Shown piece by piece: positions 1 through 58,640 of a DNA stretch of 64,000 nt (position 1 is its first letter; each line of letters begins with the position of its first letter). The notes under the pieces were generated by a model. The model was not told the origin of the DNA and did not search any database. It worked only from the letters and a program-made list of their open reading frames with translations. The stretch is from Cynocephalus volans (Eukaryota > Chordata > Mammalia > Dermoptera > Cynocephalidae): positions 182,704,071 to 182,768,070 of the forward strand of contig NC_084462.1 of the NCBI RefSeq assembly GCF_027409185.1, in the 5' to 3' direction. The position numbers were made by a program, and so were the translations under genes.

Positions 1-872
1 ATACTGTGGGATGGCTGAGCAGCTCTGCTGGTCTTGGCTGGGTGGTTTTTCTCAGGGTCTCATTTGGATTCACTTGTGTGGCTGCATTCAGCTGGCAGGC
101 TGGACTCAGGACAGTAGGTCTCTTTCTGTATAGTACCTTTCATCTTCAAAGAACCTAGAGTAGTTTCTTCACATTGTTCCTAAAGAGCAAGACCTGATAC
201 CCAAGCATTTTATCCGATCTCTGCTTGCTTTGAATTTACCAATGTCCCATTGGCCAAAGCAAGTCACACAGTAAGTCTGATGTCAGTATGAAAGGGGCAT
301 TCCACGGAAGCGGGAACATGTGAGGCATAACTCATCAGGGTCATTAATATAATGGTCTACCACAACCTCTATGCTAAATTAACCTATCTTCTCCAATGAG
401 CATTTCCCGAGCTGGTTTTGTTCGAAATCCTCTCATAGAATTATTTGGAATTATCAATCTAATGTGCTCATGATATAGTTCATTTGGGACCATACAAGTT
501 TTGATTCACAAAATTGGAACCCTTGGGTAGATGCTGAATCTGACTAAGTTTAATCAAAAACTATTCTTGCCTAAGTTTGATCTTATGTTTTCAAGATAGC
601 AAAATAAAATTAATAGTGTGGTACTGTTCCCTCATTGGGACCTCTGCTGCTTTTCATAAGTGGAAGCATTTGGGAATAATATTTAGTAATAGGTTATAAA
701 ACTACTTCAGAGTTATTCTAGATTTTTATATTAACCTCAGATATGGAATAATGAACATTAGCAATGAATCAGTTATGTAAGAGAAATTGTAAATTTGTAC
801 TGCAACAATGGAGTATAATGCTTAATAACTTGTGTTGGGGGGATTGTGTGTTTTGTTTTGTTTTGTTTTTAG
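1..872. other. MARK3 intron (5' end outside window)
   Basis: AT-rich intronic sequence. The first ~130 bases resemble an old interspersed repeat, but I cannot name the family. Nothing else is recognised up to the acceptor at 871-872. Confidence 0.6.
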
Positions 873-46856
<45,984 letters not shown>

Positions 46857-47662
46857 CCCAGTAATTATGATGTAAATTAAGTAGCAATTAAAGTGTTTTC
46901 CTGAACACTGATGGAAATGTATAGAATAATATTTAGGCAATAACGTTTGCATCTTCTAAATCATGATATTAAAGTCTGAGGACGAGAGCACGCCTGGGAA
47001 CGAAAGCTGGCCTTTTTTCTATGAATGCACTACATTAAAGATGTGTGACCCCTGTGCCCTCTGTCTCATTTCCATTGCCCTGAAAGCGTGTGACACCAGC
47101 TCCTTGTGCCTCCTGTCTGGGTGGGTGTGAGAGTGGGTGGCATGTGTGTGGAATAGTGTACATGGAAGCATCTCCCTGCACTGGCATCCAGGGTTGTTAC
47201 TAGTACCTCTGTGGGAGATCATCTGGTGCTAAAACATTACAATTGCCTAGGAGGAAGATAATGAATTACTGCTAAGAATTAACCTGAAGACTAGTTGATA
47301 ATTAATACAGGTTTACAGTTCATACCTGTGGTTTTGTGTTTGTTGTTTTGTGTTTTTAGTGCAAAAGGTTTAAATTTATAGTTGTGAACATTGTGTGTGT
47401 TTTTCTAAGTAGATTCACAAGATAATTAAAAATTCACTTTTTCTCAGTAAAGTCTTGCATTGTCTCCTAATACTGTATTTAAGACTCAGATTAAGGCAGT
47501 CACTAACAGTGTGTGTGTTTGCCTCTAACATCAAGTTGAACAAAAGCAAAGGATCACGTATGAAGGCTTGGGGCCACTTTGTCCTTAACTCAGGCACAGA
47601 TCCCAACATTTTGTGGTTGCTAGTGTCTCCCTCCTCACCCTTGCCGCCCTGAGAGTAATAAA
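46857..47662 (+). terminator. MARK3: MARK3 3'UTR with candidate poly(A) signals
   Basis: Several hexamers follow the stop: ATTAAA at 46887-46892, 46968-46973 and 47034-47039 (the last followed by a TGTG-rich stretch suited to cleavage), and a canonical AATAAA at 47657-47662. Which is used cannot be decided from sequence. A UTR of a few hundred bases fits the human transcript as I recall it. Confidence 0.5.
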
Positions 47663-48101
47663 GGGAGAAGATGGTCCACCTGGTGACCCGAGAAGGAAAA
47701 GAATCAGGAGTGGCTGGCAGCTTAAACCTTAGGAGCTGCAGTGTCCCCCTGTGTAGAAAAATGCCAGGTCTTGACCGTTCTGGGTTTGTTCCCTATGAAG
47801 TGTGTGATTTTCCTCTCTCCTTTCTTGTGATTCAGCACATGAATCAGACCTACTGCTTTTCTCAAGCACCCACGTGGTTACGTAGAGGTGTAATGAGCTC
47901 ATCACTCAGTTTGACACTTTAATCTCAGCGGAAATTGTCACGTTGATTCGTGTGCTGTTTTGAGTTCTGGCTTTGTTGTTGGTCAGAGTTTGAGAGTCTG
48001 GACAGACTCATTAGATCACAAATATTTGTTATCTACCATGGGCAGAGCACTGTTCTAGTTGTCTGGGACACATCAGTGAGTGCAACAAAGACCCCTGTCT
48101 C
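47663..48101. other. Intergenic, nothing recognised
   Basis: Unique-looking sequence downstream of the last MARK3 poly(A) candidate. Confidence 0.5.
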
Positions 48102-48287
48102 CTTGAAGCTTACATTCTTTTTTTTTTTTTTTTTGTCTTTTTTTGTGACCGGCTGCACCGTGCTCAGCCAGTGAGCGCACCGGCCATCCCTATATAGGAT
48201 CCGAACCTTTGGTGGGAGCACTGCTGCGCTCCCAGCGCCGCACTCTCCCGAGTGTGCCACGGGGTCGGCCCTTGAAGCTTACATTCT
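48102..48287 (-). mobile_element. Dimeric tRNA-Ile SINE with 17-bp perfect TSD
   Basis: Body 48119-48270, T-tail left, GGGGTCGGCCC head right. TSD CTTGAAGCTTACATTCT on both sides. Confidence 0.94.
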
Positions 48288-48930
48288 AACGGACAGGCAA
48301 TAAACAGTAAGAAGTAAATTATCTAGTTAGGAACCAGGTGGTAAATGCCCTGAGAGAAATCACAGAGTAGGTAAGGCATTCTGGAGGGCCTGGGGTTCAG
48401 GTAGGTGCCCTGTTAAATAGCTCTGTGGGTGGGGTAGGACTGCTTGAGAAGGACTTGTCAGGCAGGGAGGGAGGCAGGCATCTACACAGAGCCTGGGCTC
48501 TCTGGGCCCCATGGGTAAAATTGGCATTTTATGTGGGAGCTGCAGGGGTCCCAACAAAAAAGTGGCACAGCTGAAGGCTTTGAAGGATCACTCAAGCAGC
48601 TGTGTTTCCATTTCATTGTAGGGGCAAAGGGAAGCCAGGACGCCATTCAGAGGCCATTGGAAGTAGCGTAGGCTGGAGACGATGCTGGCTCAGGCAAGGG
48701 GGACCCGGTGCCGGCGGTGGTTGCATTCTGGGTGTGTGTGGAAATAAGAGGCAGCTGCATTTGCTCTTGGATTGGGTATAGGGTGAGTGAGAAAGAAGAG
48801 AGCCAAGTACAGCTTTACAATTTTTGGTCTGAACAGCAGAGCTGTTATTGAAATGAGGAAGGTGGCTGGGGGATGAGTTTGAGGGTGGGAAAGGAAGTAG
48901 ATCAGGAGAGCAAGTTCGCATGTGTTGAGT

Positions 48931-49062
48931 TTGAGGTGCCTTTATTTTTTGTCTTGTTTTTTGGTGGCTGGCCAGTGCGGGGATCCGCACCCTTGATCTT
49001 GGTGTTATAACACCGTGCTCTAACCAACTGAGCTAACCAGCCAGCCCTTTGATGTGCCTTTA
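48931..49062 (-). mobile_element. Monomeric tRNA-Ile SINE
   Basis: Body about 48945-49048 (TTTTTTGGTGGCTGGCCAGT ... CCAACTGAGCTAACCAGCCA). Flanks TTGAGGTGCCTTTA and TTGATGTGCCTTTA. Confidence 0.88.
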
Positions 49063-50199
49063 GACACCATGGTGACATTGAGTGGGTAGTTGGATAAACA
49101 AGCTGGGAGGTTGGAAGAGGTCAGTTCTGGGAGAGACCGAGGAGCCCTCAGCAGGTGGATGGTTCCTATTCAAAGCTGTGAGATGGAGACGCTCAGCGAA
49201 GAAGAGGAGAGAACGAGACCTGAGCCGTGAGGCACCACGAGAAGTTCCATGGAGAAAAGGCGGGCCGGCAAACGGAAGGTAAGAGGAGGCAGTCAGGAGT
49301 CCGCGGTGTGGCGTGCAGAGAGGGTGCTTGCCCTTGGCCTAACAGGAAAGCACATCCTTCTCACTTGCTGGAACTTTCAAGCCTCTTTCCTTCTCCAGAT
49401 CTGGTGCCTTTCAGAGTAAAGTTCTCTAACAGAGGTCAGTGTGCACAGCCACAGGCAAGATGGGGACTTTCCCAGCCTTTCTGCCTGGTGCTAACTGTTT
49501 TTTGTGTCCCATTAAAATATCACAAAGCCAACCAGGACAAGAGAAGTAAGCTATCTCTTCCGTGTACACGTGAGCCTCTTCGAGGAGGTCCACATACAGA
49601 CTTCTCCCCTCTTGGTGTCCTTGTCTGTCACTGTACCTTCTACTGGGCAGAGAGCCAAGGGGAGGACATTCTGCCATGAATTACTTCCTCCTCAAGGCAG
49701 ATGCTTCCTGAGCTATCTTGTGAAATCTGTGACTATGAGACTGGCTTCTTAAGATTCCTACCCCCAAACTTCACTCATCACTGCCCTGCAGGAGTTTGCA
49801 GAGACGGAGCAGTGCCTGGCCAGGCAACGGGTTGGCCACAGCCGCATTCCTCCTCCTCTTGACGCCTGGGACATGTTTCAAATTGTTTTCCATCTTTACG
49901 TTTTTGAGAACAAATTGCATACTAGAAGTTAAACTCCTTTAAGAGAAATTAGTTTACTGCATGCCCTGATGTAATGGCCACTCTTTATGAAGACAGGAAT
50001 TTTCATATTTTTTGAATTGCTTATTTGTCCTAAGCATTGGCTGCATTTTAATATGTTACTGGTCAAATGAGGAGGAGGCATGTCTCCGAGACCGGTATTG
50101 GTCCACAGGAAGGTTCTAAGTTGGGTATATTTAAAAAGCTCTGTTACTAACTGATGTTGATTTGATGTTAATGGCAGCTTTTCACTTTAATTTAGTTTT
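49063..50199. other. Intergenic, no gene recognised
   Basis: Frames open up to 150 codons (49227-49679), but none has a family match, splice context or start context that I can support. Confidence 0.5.
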
Positions 50200-50294
50200 G
50201 TTTGTTTTCACAGCTAACCAGTTTGGAAATCCAAACCGTTGACCTTGGTGTTATCAGCACCACACTCTCCCAAGTGAGCTAACTAGCCAGCCCA
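50200..50294 (-). mobile_element. tRNA-Ile SINE, reverse strand
   Basis: AGCTAACCAGTTTGGAAATC ... GTGTTATCAGCACCACACTC ... GAGCTAACTAGCCAGCCC. It mixes monomer- and dimer-type sequence. Flanks are not clear. Confidence 0.78.
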
Positions 50295-50299
50295 GCAGC

Positions 50300-53200
50300 A
50301 TTTAGTATTACCTTCATCAAGGTTAGAACATGAAAACTCACTCATTACTGAGCGGCCCCTGCCCTTCCTTTAGATTCTGCATTCTCAGAATATGGCATTT
50401 TTATTCTGCATATAATGAATTTTGAAAATAAGTATTCTGGAATAATTGAAAATGACTTGAGACGCAGAGCCATCCCACATTTTATCCTCATTCATTCCCC
50501 TGGAATCTCTCAGAGGTGAGGTGAGGTGAGGTGAGTAAATGGGCACAGGCAGGACTGTGCTGCTGGTTTTATTTATCCATCAAACAGAGTATCATCCTAA
50601 TACTGAAAACAATATTCCAGTGAGGGTGGACCGCCCTCTCTTCCAGATCAGGCAGGTCAGAGGAACTTAAGCGAGTGACACGCCTGGCCCTCAAGGCGCC
50701 CTTTCATTTCTGAAAGTGAAGGTCCCTGCAGAAAACTGTGGACGAAACATGACTTTTGGAAGCATAACTGGTCGCTTTCACGGCATGTGTTTCTCCAAAA
50801 GCCTAGATGAGGGTGGTACTTGGAAGAAGAGTCTCGAATGTGTGCATGTGCACAAATTACTGTTGCTGAGAAGACTGTCCCTGGCAGCTCCCACCTAGGG
50901 AGTGACCTGCATGGTGACCTTAGGATCCCTGTTGCAGCTGCCACTGCCCTATGTGTGGCACCAAGAAAAAGCAGAGATGGAAAGAGGGGTGTTTTTGAAG
51001 CACAGTCTCTTCTGGTCTGTCTCTCAGACTACGGGTATCAAAACTGAGGAAGGCTCAAATTAGAGAGCTCAAACTTTGCTTTTTTGTTTCAGTTTTTTGG
51101 GTGTGTGTTTAATTGCTAATTTGCCATGGGATCCTTTAGACAGCTCAGGGGCCCATCTTTAAATGAGGAGAAATTGTAGCTCTTCAAGGGAGTGAAGTGA
51201 AGGATGTGCCTGGGGGGTGTTCTGACAGTGCACACGTGAGTCCAGGTGTGACTTTGTCCTGTGAGTGGAACTCAGGTTCCTCACCAATCAAGGAGGAAGA
51301 GGACAGTCTGACAACTGTTTTTAAATAGTTCTTTAGTTTTGTGACTTTGGAAGACTAGAAAGCAGATAGAGGTGATGTTTTCTCAGAGGCAGTTCTTGCT
51401 GAGTGGTGTGGCTGCCAGGCCACAGGTTCCAATGAATGATAAACGTTAAAACAGCCTTGTGATTGTGGGAAGTCAGAGAGAGGTCAAGCAGGGCATCTGG
51501 GCCTGTCTGGTGTCCCCAGGAGAGGGAAATCACGTGGTGAAGAGAAACAATCAGAAGGACTGGGTGGGCTGACTTTGGGGAAGTGGAGGATGAAGTGGGG
51601 GAAGGGGGTGCCTAAGACTTTTCTTCACGTCTGGGCCAGACTCTCAAAGAGGAAGCCAGTTCTCGAGGGCGGCTCTAGGAACAGAACGGACAGCTGAGTG
51701 GACGTTGCAAGGAGGACTTTGTGAACTCAAAATGAGAAAGCACTTTGCCTGGAAGTGCCAAGCCTCTCCCCACACTGGTTGCCGCAGCGGGTCTGCGTGG
51801 TCGTGAAGCCCCATGGAGGGTGAGTTTCATCCTGAAGCAGACCTCTTAGGATTTGCTTTACCTAGATATCAGAGCCCTATTTAAAAGCAGATTAGGCAGT
51901 GTGGCCTAGTCATTGAGGTGTACACTGTGTACCTGGGCAGCCTGGTTTTCAGACTTTCACTTTGTGATTGCAAGCCTCCTGTAACCTCCCAGACCTGCCT
52001 TTCCTCCTCCACAAAGTTGATAATAACGTCTGACTATGGTTGCTGAGCAGGTCCACCAGACGGCATGTGCCGAGCAGGGTGCCTGGCAGGTGTTGGCTCC
52101 TGCAGCAGTTCACACGGGCACAGGTCTTTAAACAGGAACACACACCAACCCTCCTCTTCCTCCCCTTCCAGCTTAGTAAGGGCAGTGAGCTCCTTGAACA
52201 GCCTACTCTCTGGCTCTCAGGAGAGGACACACTGCCCAGCAAGCGGACACTCGGTAAGGAAATTGTCCCCATTTCTAAGGTGGAGAGTTGTGGTCTCTGA
52301 ACCTGATGTTAAGAAAGTTGACAGGCCTGTGCTGCTGCCTCACTGTCCCAAATCCTTTGCAGGTATTCCCAGAGGACAGGGAAAAGCAGTGAGCCTGGAG
52401 TAGCAGTTCAGAGAGGCGATCCCTGGCTATGACATTGAAAATTGTACCCAACCTTGGTTGGTTTCTTGCCCAACCCTTGCCCTGTCACTATCCTCAGCTC
52501 CTATCAAATTTACAAATACACGTCCACCTTGTCTGCCCTCCCACCCTTACTAGAATGTAAGCCCTAGGGAGCAGGGGCCTTTGTCCCTTTTTCGCCCCTG
52601 TATCCCGAGTACTTAGAATAGTTCATAGTGCAAAATGAGAATTTGTTTTTTAAAAGTGATGGTGAAGCTGCAGGAGATGTGGAGAAAGCCTGAGGCAGTT
52701 GGAGTGGCTTGCAAGGAGAACCATGAGGAGGCCCCACAGCCAACCCTGCCCCTGCAGGCCCATGAATGAGACAGGCAGCAGCTGTGGGGACACGTGCAGC
52801 TTTGTGCCTGCCCTGTTTGGTCTGCAGTAGCCCTCCAAGTTCTCCTTGTGTGACAGAAAAGACTGAGGCTCAGAGGCTGGGATGTGAGCAGAGCGCACAG
52901 TCCCTGGGGTCGGGCAGTGCACTTCCACCTTTGCCAAGCTGCCTGTACAGGCGGTGCCTGTGTTTTGTCATCCAGCTTGGGTCAAGCTCAGACCCCGCAA
53001 GCGCTGGTGGCAAGAGCTGAGGACATAGAGTAAATGCACTGCATCAGGGCGACATTTGCCATCAGATGCAAAACCAGGAGTTCAAGTGTGTGGCTTAGCG
53101 CTTTCGTCTGTGTCCCACAGCACGGAGTTGTGCAGTCCTCGTAGTGTTTGGATTTCAACCCAGGAAAGAACAGAAGCCTGAGGCTGGGCGGCAGCATGTG

Positions 53201-54190
53201 AGCTGGTGTTTAACCAGAGGGGTCAATGTCACGTGGCATCAATAGCAGCCTTCACTTCCCAGCACTCCTTCCCATGGCGCCAAGCTGGAGGTGAGACCCA
53301 CCGAGCGTGCAGAGAACCCACTGGAGCCTCCCACTGGAGATGGGAAAGCTGCTCTTGAGGCAGCACATTGGAGGTGTAGACTAGACCTCCACCTGGGTCT
53401 CTGAGGGTGAAGCTAGGGGAAATGGGGCCATGCTGGCATTCTTTGTTGTCATTGACTTTGGCTTAATTGTTTCGTTGATTTATTTTGGTTTTTTGTGTGG
53501 TGGAGCTGATTGGTTACAAATTGTAAGTTTCTTACTTGTTTTCCAGCTCCCTGGATATTCATACCTGTGGTTTCTGGCTGTGGTGAAATTTCTCACCAAG
53601 TGGGTTGATAAATAGAGGACTTCATGGGGGTGTCACTGAGAAGAGGCACAATTAATCATATCGTGGCTGTTTGCCCCCAGCCAGTGCCTTTTACGTTTCC
53701 TGCTCCTCTACATCCCACCCACGTAGCCACTTAACCCACTTAGCTCTGAGGTTTGTTTTAAGCCAGCGCTAGCACATACGTGTCTCTCCAGCAGGAGGGA
53801 GGTCTCTGTTGCTCATTGGGAGTTCCTGCAGTGTCTGCTGGGCACCTGTAGGGCCAGGGCATGCACAGCCCATCCCAGGTCTTGGGAAGAGTCTGGCAGC
53901 ATCTGCATTTTCCTGCTGTGCCATCATTGTGGTCTCCTGCTCTTGAGAGCTCTAACTAGTCAAGGCTCAAATATGTGAAGATTAAAATTGTGTCCCCTCC
54001 CTGAATTTTTGCTTCTCCAAGTTCTTTTCAGGTGTTTCAGAACAAGACCAGAAGACTTTTGTCATTGTGTGTTCATAGTTCATTCGTCAGCACTCACAGG
54101 TGCGTGCATTTGTTAAGGTGAGGGAGCCTACTCTGGAGGACCTGGTGCTGAGCCCTGGAGATACAAAAATAAACAAAGTAAAACCCCCTG
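50300..54190. other. Intergenic segment, ancient repeats only
   Basis: It contains a (GAGGT)n run at 50513-50534, a MIR at ~51893-52090 (GGCAGTGTGGCCTAGTCATT head, TTGATAATAACGTCTGACTA) and an L2 3' relic at ~52440-52630 (AGAATGTAAGCCCTAGGGAG). No gene was recognised. Confidence 0.5.
51893..52090 (+). mobile_element. MIR SINE relic
   Basis: The tRNA-like head GGCAGTGTGGCCTAGTCATT and the body to GGTGCCTGGCA match MIR organisation; it is diverged. Confidence 0.6.
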
Positions 54191-54199
54191 TTGTCAAGA

Positions 54200-54359
54200 A
54201 GCTCAGTCTCAGGGCCGGCCCGTGGCTCACTCGGGAGAGTGTGGTGCTGATAACACCAAGGCCATGGGTTCGGATCCTATATAGGAATGGCCGGTTTGTT
54301 CACTTGCTGAGCGTGGTGCTGACAACACCAAGCCAAGGGTTAAGATCCCCTTACCGGTC

Positions 54360-54390
<31 letters not shown>

Positions 54391-54402
54391 GTTCAGTCTC
54401 AC
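54200..54402 (+). mobile_element. Dimeric tRNA-Ile SINE with 12-bp TSD
   Basis: Body 54212-54390 with both halves intact and a ~26-base A-tail. Flanks AGCTCAGTCTCA/AGTTCAGTCTCA. Confidence 0.92.
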
Positions 54403-57055
54403 AGGGCGGGAGGGACATAGACACGAAACCCAGCAAGAGTTGGGGGACTCGGCTAAGGTTAGGGTGGGGGCAGGGGGACATGGAGGTTTGACAGGTGTGA
54501 CGAGTCCACTCAGTGGAAGAGGAAGAGCAGCATGGGAAAGGCAGGGGGGCACAGGGCCAACTCATCCCTGACCTGGGCATGAGGAGCAGTGGCTGTCTTG
54601 TCACCATCCATCCCAATAAAGTGTGTCTGAGACAAGGCGCACCTTGTAAGGGATCTTTAATCCCTGGGACGTAATTAGGCAGGCCGTGGGGCAGAGTCAG
54701 GCAGAGTCATGTTACTTCCAGACCAAAACAGACCCCACTGCCCCGGGCAGCCAGTGCCTTCCGGGCAAGGTCTGCATGGACTTGCCTCGCCCTCCTTGTG
54801 GGAGGGAGCTGCCAGCAGACGTGGGTAGTTGTGAGCACATGCTCAAAGCAGTCCTGCTCTGCACACGAGTCCACTGGGAAGTAGCATATGCATCGAGCTC
54901 ATTAATACGCCACCAGAAGTCCTGGGCTGAGGGACGCCCCAGAGAGCCACCCAACTCCAGGGCCCCACCACTCCCAAATACGCTCGGGTTCAGCTCTGCT
55001 TTCTGTGCTCGTCAGCACACAGCTCAGCTGCCTCCAGCTTTGTGGGTCTCACCCTCTCAGCCCCAGCCCCCTGCTCACTCCACTGCTGCCCCAGGGCTTT
55101 GCATCTCTGGTCTTCCCCTCATTCTGTGAGCTGTGGGAGACCCCAATGGTCTTGTCTTGTGCCTCAAACATTAACTCAGCCTGTCATAGTGGGAGTTCCT
55201 GTTACCCAGAATGGTGATGCTGTGCATCCTTTTCTTCTGATATCACTAGTATGTAACCCACATTTTGCTGGGTTGCATTTTTGAGTAGTATGTCATTATT
55301 TTAGCCAGAACATTGTAATTTTGCTGAAAAAGCAAAGTCATGTTAGCTCATGTCCTTGAGGCAAGGAGAATAGAGGAAAGCAATTAGTGCCTTGTTCCTC
55401 CTTTTTGGTCTCAAGGAAGAATGAGAAGGAGGAGGCAGGACCTCTGGCCCCCTCTGCCCAGCACAGCTCATCCCCAGTACAGGCCATGACATTGGGGCAG
55501 CAGCACAGGTGGTCCCTAACAAGTACAGAGTGAACAATGTCAAGCAGGCATGAGTGTGCACCACCTCTGTAGTTTCTTTTTGAGAGCATAGTGCATTTGA
55601 TAGGCCAAAAGTATAAAACGAGTTTTCACTTTAGTTTTAATGGAAGTTTGTGGGTTTTGCTCTAAGTTGTATATTTCTGGAATAACCTTGGCATGTGTTA
55701 ACACAGACCACCTGCGCCAGTAGAGTGGGATTAATGAAGGAAAACCTAAACCCTACCCTGGGGGTAGCTGGCATTCTCTGAGAGAAGATTTACCAGTGGA
55801 ACATTCTGTAAAAGGTGAAGTGACAGCAGACAGAGCCCAAGGAGAACAGCAGCTGAGGCCCGATGTTCTTCCTGAAAGGAGGCCTGGGGCAGGCAGGTTG
55901 TCTTCCCTGGAGGGGATTCAGCAGACCATGGGAAGCAGAGCCGACATGCGGGAGGGAGCCCTACCCCAGGTTAGACAGATGACAGAAACAAATCTGGAGA
56001 TATTGGTGCCACTGCCATCAGTCTGATCTGTGCCACCCTGAGTGGAGATGGGTGTGGGGGTGCCCAGAGCCAGGCTGTGCTTCTGGAGCCAGTGGTCTTC
56101 ATTGTAACAAGTCCCTGGACACATTCCCCTCTAAGCCCTGCAGGGTCCCAGCCAGGCTCTGCTCTGCAGTGGGGCTCATGAATGGCAGGCAAGCCTGCAG
56201 CCCCAGACTCTTCACCACAGCAGGAGTGACATTAGCATTCCATGAGCTAGTGCTGGGCTGCAGAAACGCTGGTGCTTCACCCTGCCCTGCTGATGATGGC
56301 CTTGTCCTCACATCCCAAGGTGGCTGCTGGAGTGTCATATCACGAGGTCACCCCTGGCCGCAAGGGAGTGTTGGAAATATGCTCTTACAACAGGATGGTT
56401 ATGTGCCACACCAGGCTCAAAACCAGGGCTTTGTTGCTAAAGCAGTGGAGAGAATGGCTGCTGAGAGACGCGCAGCCATATCTGCTACAAAGATCACCAG
56501 AAACATGAGTTGCTGGTAGTGGTACTTTTATCTTTTCTGAGTCTTAAGGTTATTTTTTAAGTTGAGCCTTAAATTTTGATAAGTCCCCAACCCCAAAAAG
56601 GGTATGAAAGTCAGGATTTCTGAAACCAAGCAAACCATCTTTGCTGCTTTATGTCTTTAGCAAAGCAGAACCACTTATACACAAAGACAGGTTTGGAGAG
56701 AGGTAGAGAGAGTCCAGCCTCTGTGAATGCATGAAGTCTCTAGACAAACTGGAAACCAGGATTTTTTGCTGTCCAGTCCACATGTAAAAAGTCTCACTTC
56801 TCTAAGCTGAAACACTGTCACCTGCTCAGAAACCTCACAGCCAGAAAGGTGACTTCTTGCCAACCAAAAGATTGTTTCTTTTGTACCTGTGGAAAAGGAG
56901 ATTAACTTTGAATCTATGTGAGTGCAATGGACAGCCTCCTCAGGGTGCCGGAGGAGGCTTTGTTAAGTGCCAGGCTGGCTCAAGAATAGAAATGAAGCAT
57001 AGGAGCCACTCCCCCAGGCAGGTGCACCTTGTGAGCTCCCGCTGAGAAGCAGGTG
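54403..57055. other. Intergenic segment, no gene recognised
   Basis: GC-moderate sequence with chance open frames (for example 54686-55129, 56052-56519) lacking codon or splice support. No named repeat except possible old fragments. Confidence 0.45.
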
Positions 57056-57097
57056 CCACTGCGGCAGGTCTAGACTCCACTGCGGCAGGTCTAGACT
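57056..57097. repeat. 21-bp perfect tandem duplication
   Basis: CCACTGCGGCAGGTCTAGACT occurs twice head to tail (57056-57076, 57077-57097) with no mismatch. Confidence 0.92.
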
Positions 57098-57663
57098 GTT
57101 CTTAAAAAGTCAAAGAGCAGTGGAAGGAGCCCAGAACTTGCAGCTCAGAGTCTCATTGATGACCCTGGGCCACTTTTTTCTCTCTGAGCCTCAGTTTCCC
57201 CATCCATGGCGGGCCTTGAGGTGTAGTGGCAGTGAAGTCCTGCTGCTGCCTCAATGGACCCCCACGGACTGTGACACATTAGAATGTTTAAAAAAAAAAA
57301 AAAGTTTTTAGAATTTGGCTTATGTAAGTAATACATGTTCACTGTAGAAAATTTGAAAAATAAAGTTATAAAGAAGGAATCACCTGTTACCCCACCACCC
57401 ACAGCTGACTACTGTTCTTTGGGGTTTTTTCCATACATATTCTGTGTGGGATCTCAGAGTACAAGCTGTTTTATAACCTGCGCTTACACTTCAGCTTTTT
57501 TCAGCATGTCACCATCTCATTAAATTCTTCACATGGTTGTCGATGTCTGCATGGGACCCCACAGGAGGGGTGGGATTTTAGCCAGCCATTTATTGTTGCC
57601 ACACAGTCCTTACCAGTTTTTCCCTATTCTAAGTAATTGTATCTCTTAATTATTTCTGTAGGA

Positions 57664-57882
57664 CAGTGGTACTCAAAGGGGAAGGGGGTGATTTCTCCCC
57701 CCAAGGGCCATTTGTCAATGTCTAGAGATGATTTTTATTATCACAGCGGGATGGGGTGGAGGATTTCTGGCATGTGGTGGTTGAAGGCCGGAGACACAGT
57801 TAAACATCCTGCAGCACATGGGACACCCACAGCACAGAGTTCCCCAGCCCAAGCATCAGCAGCGCTGCAGTTGAAACCTTAC
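57664..57882 (+). mobile_element. MER5A-like hAT-Charlie fossil
   Basis: CAGTGGTACTCAAAGGGGAA ... CCATTTGTCAATGTCTAGAG ... TTAAACATCCTGCAGCACAT ... GTTGAAACCTT follows the MER5A consensus order. Confidence 0.75.
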
Positions 57883-58524
57883 TGGAGCATCATTCCTAGC
57901 CAGGAATCTCAAGTTGCAGGTATGAAAGCTGTAAGTGATGCCGGATGCTGTCAGATCAGTGCTCCACTCAAACAGCAAATGAACACAAGTGCCCTCCAGC
58001 ATCCTTCCCGTCCCTAGGCATTGTCCTCAGGTAGAGCGCAGTTCTTAGACTGCTCACGTTTGACTGTGATTTCAAGGAGAATTCAACTCATTAAAAGGTG
58101 TGGTTGAAGGTTCTGTGGAACTAGTGAGCACAGGCAGACATAGGGGAGTGTGTATTAAACCCTACCTCATCTCTAAAGAATAAACGCAGCTTACAGGAGT
58201 GTGTTTAGTATGACAGGCCAACATAAATGAGAAATAACCATGAGGCAAAGGAAGAATTGCAGGTAGAAAGACAAGTGGCCCAGGAGAGCAGCAGGAGGTC
58301 ACTGTAGCCCTGGTATAGCTCTGAGCCCTAGAAGCAGCCTTCTCTCTGCAGGGCCACAGGGCCCAAGTCTCCTCAGCCTGGCCTGGCTCAGCCCAGGGAA
58401 AGTGGTGGGGGGCCGGAGGGGAGTGTGCTTGCCAGTCAGATCCAGGGGCTGTGACCCAGGTGAGGAGGGTGGGCTAGGGCCCTGGGGATCCAGGTGAGAG
58501 GCCTTCTGAGCTTTACTGCCTCAG

Positions 58525-58640
58525 AAAGAACTGGTCCCAGGGCTGGCTGATTATGTCAGTTGGTTAGAGCAAGGAGTTGGTAACACCAAGGTCAAGGGTT
58601 CAGGTTCTGGTCTGGGCCATTTGCCAAGAACTGGTTCTGA
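58525..58640 (+). mobile_element. Monomeric tRNA-Ile SINE
   Basis: AGGGCTGGCTGATTATGTCAGTTGG TTAGAGC ... GGTAACACCAAGGTCAAGGG; body ~58540-58626; flanks AAGAACTGGT on both sides. Confidence 0.82.

Noticed and set aside
49227..49679. 150-codon open frame in the intergenic spacer
   Set aside because: No recognisable domain, no splice or promoter context, biased only by local G+C. Chance opening.
54686..55129. 147-codon open frame
   Set aside because: Pro/Ser-rich reading of GC-rich DNA with competing open frames on both strands. No family resemblance.
56052..56519. 155-codon open frame
   Set aside because: No domain, and an overlapping antisense frame of similar quality. Not supported as a gene.
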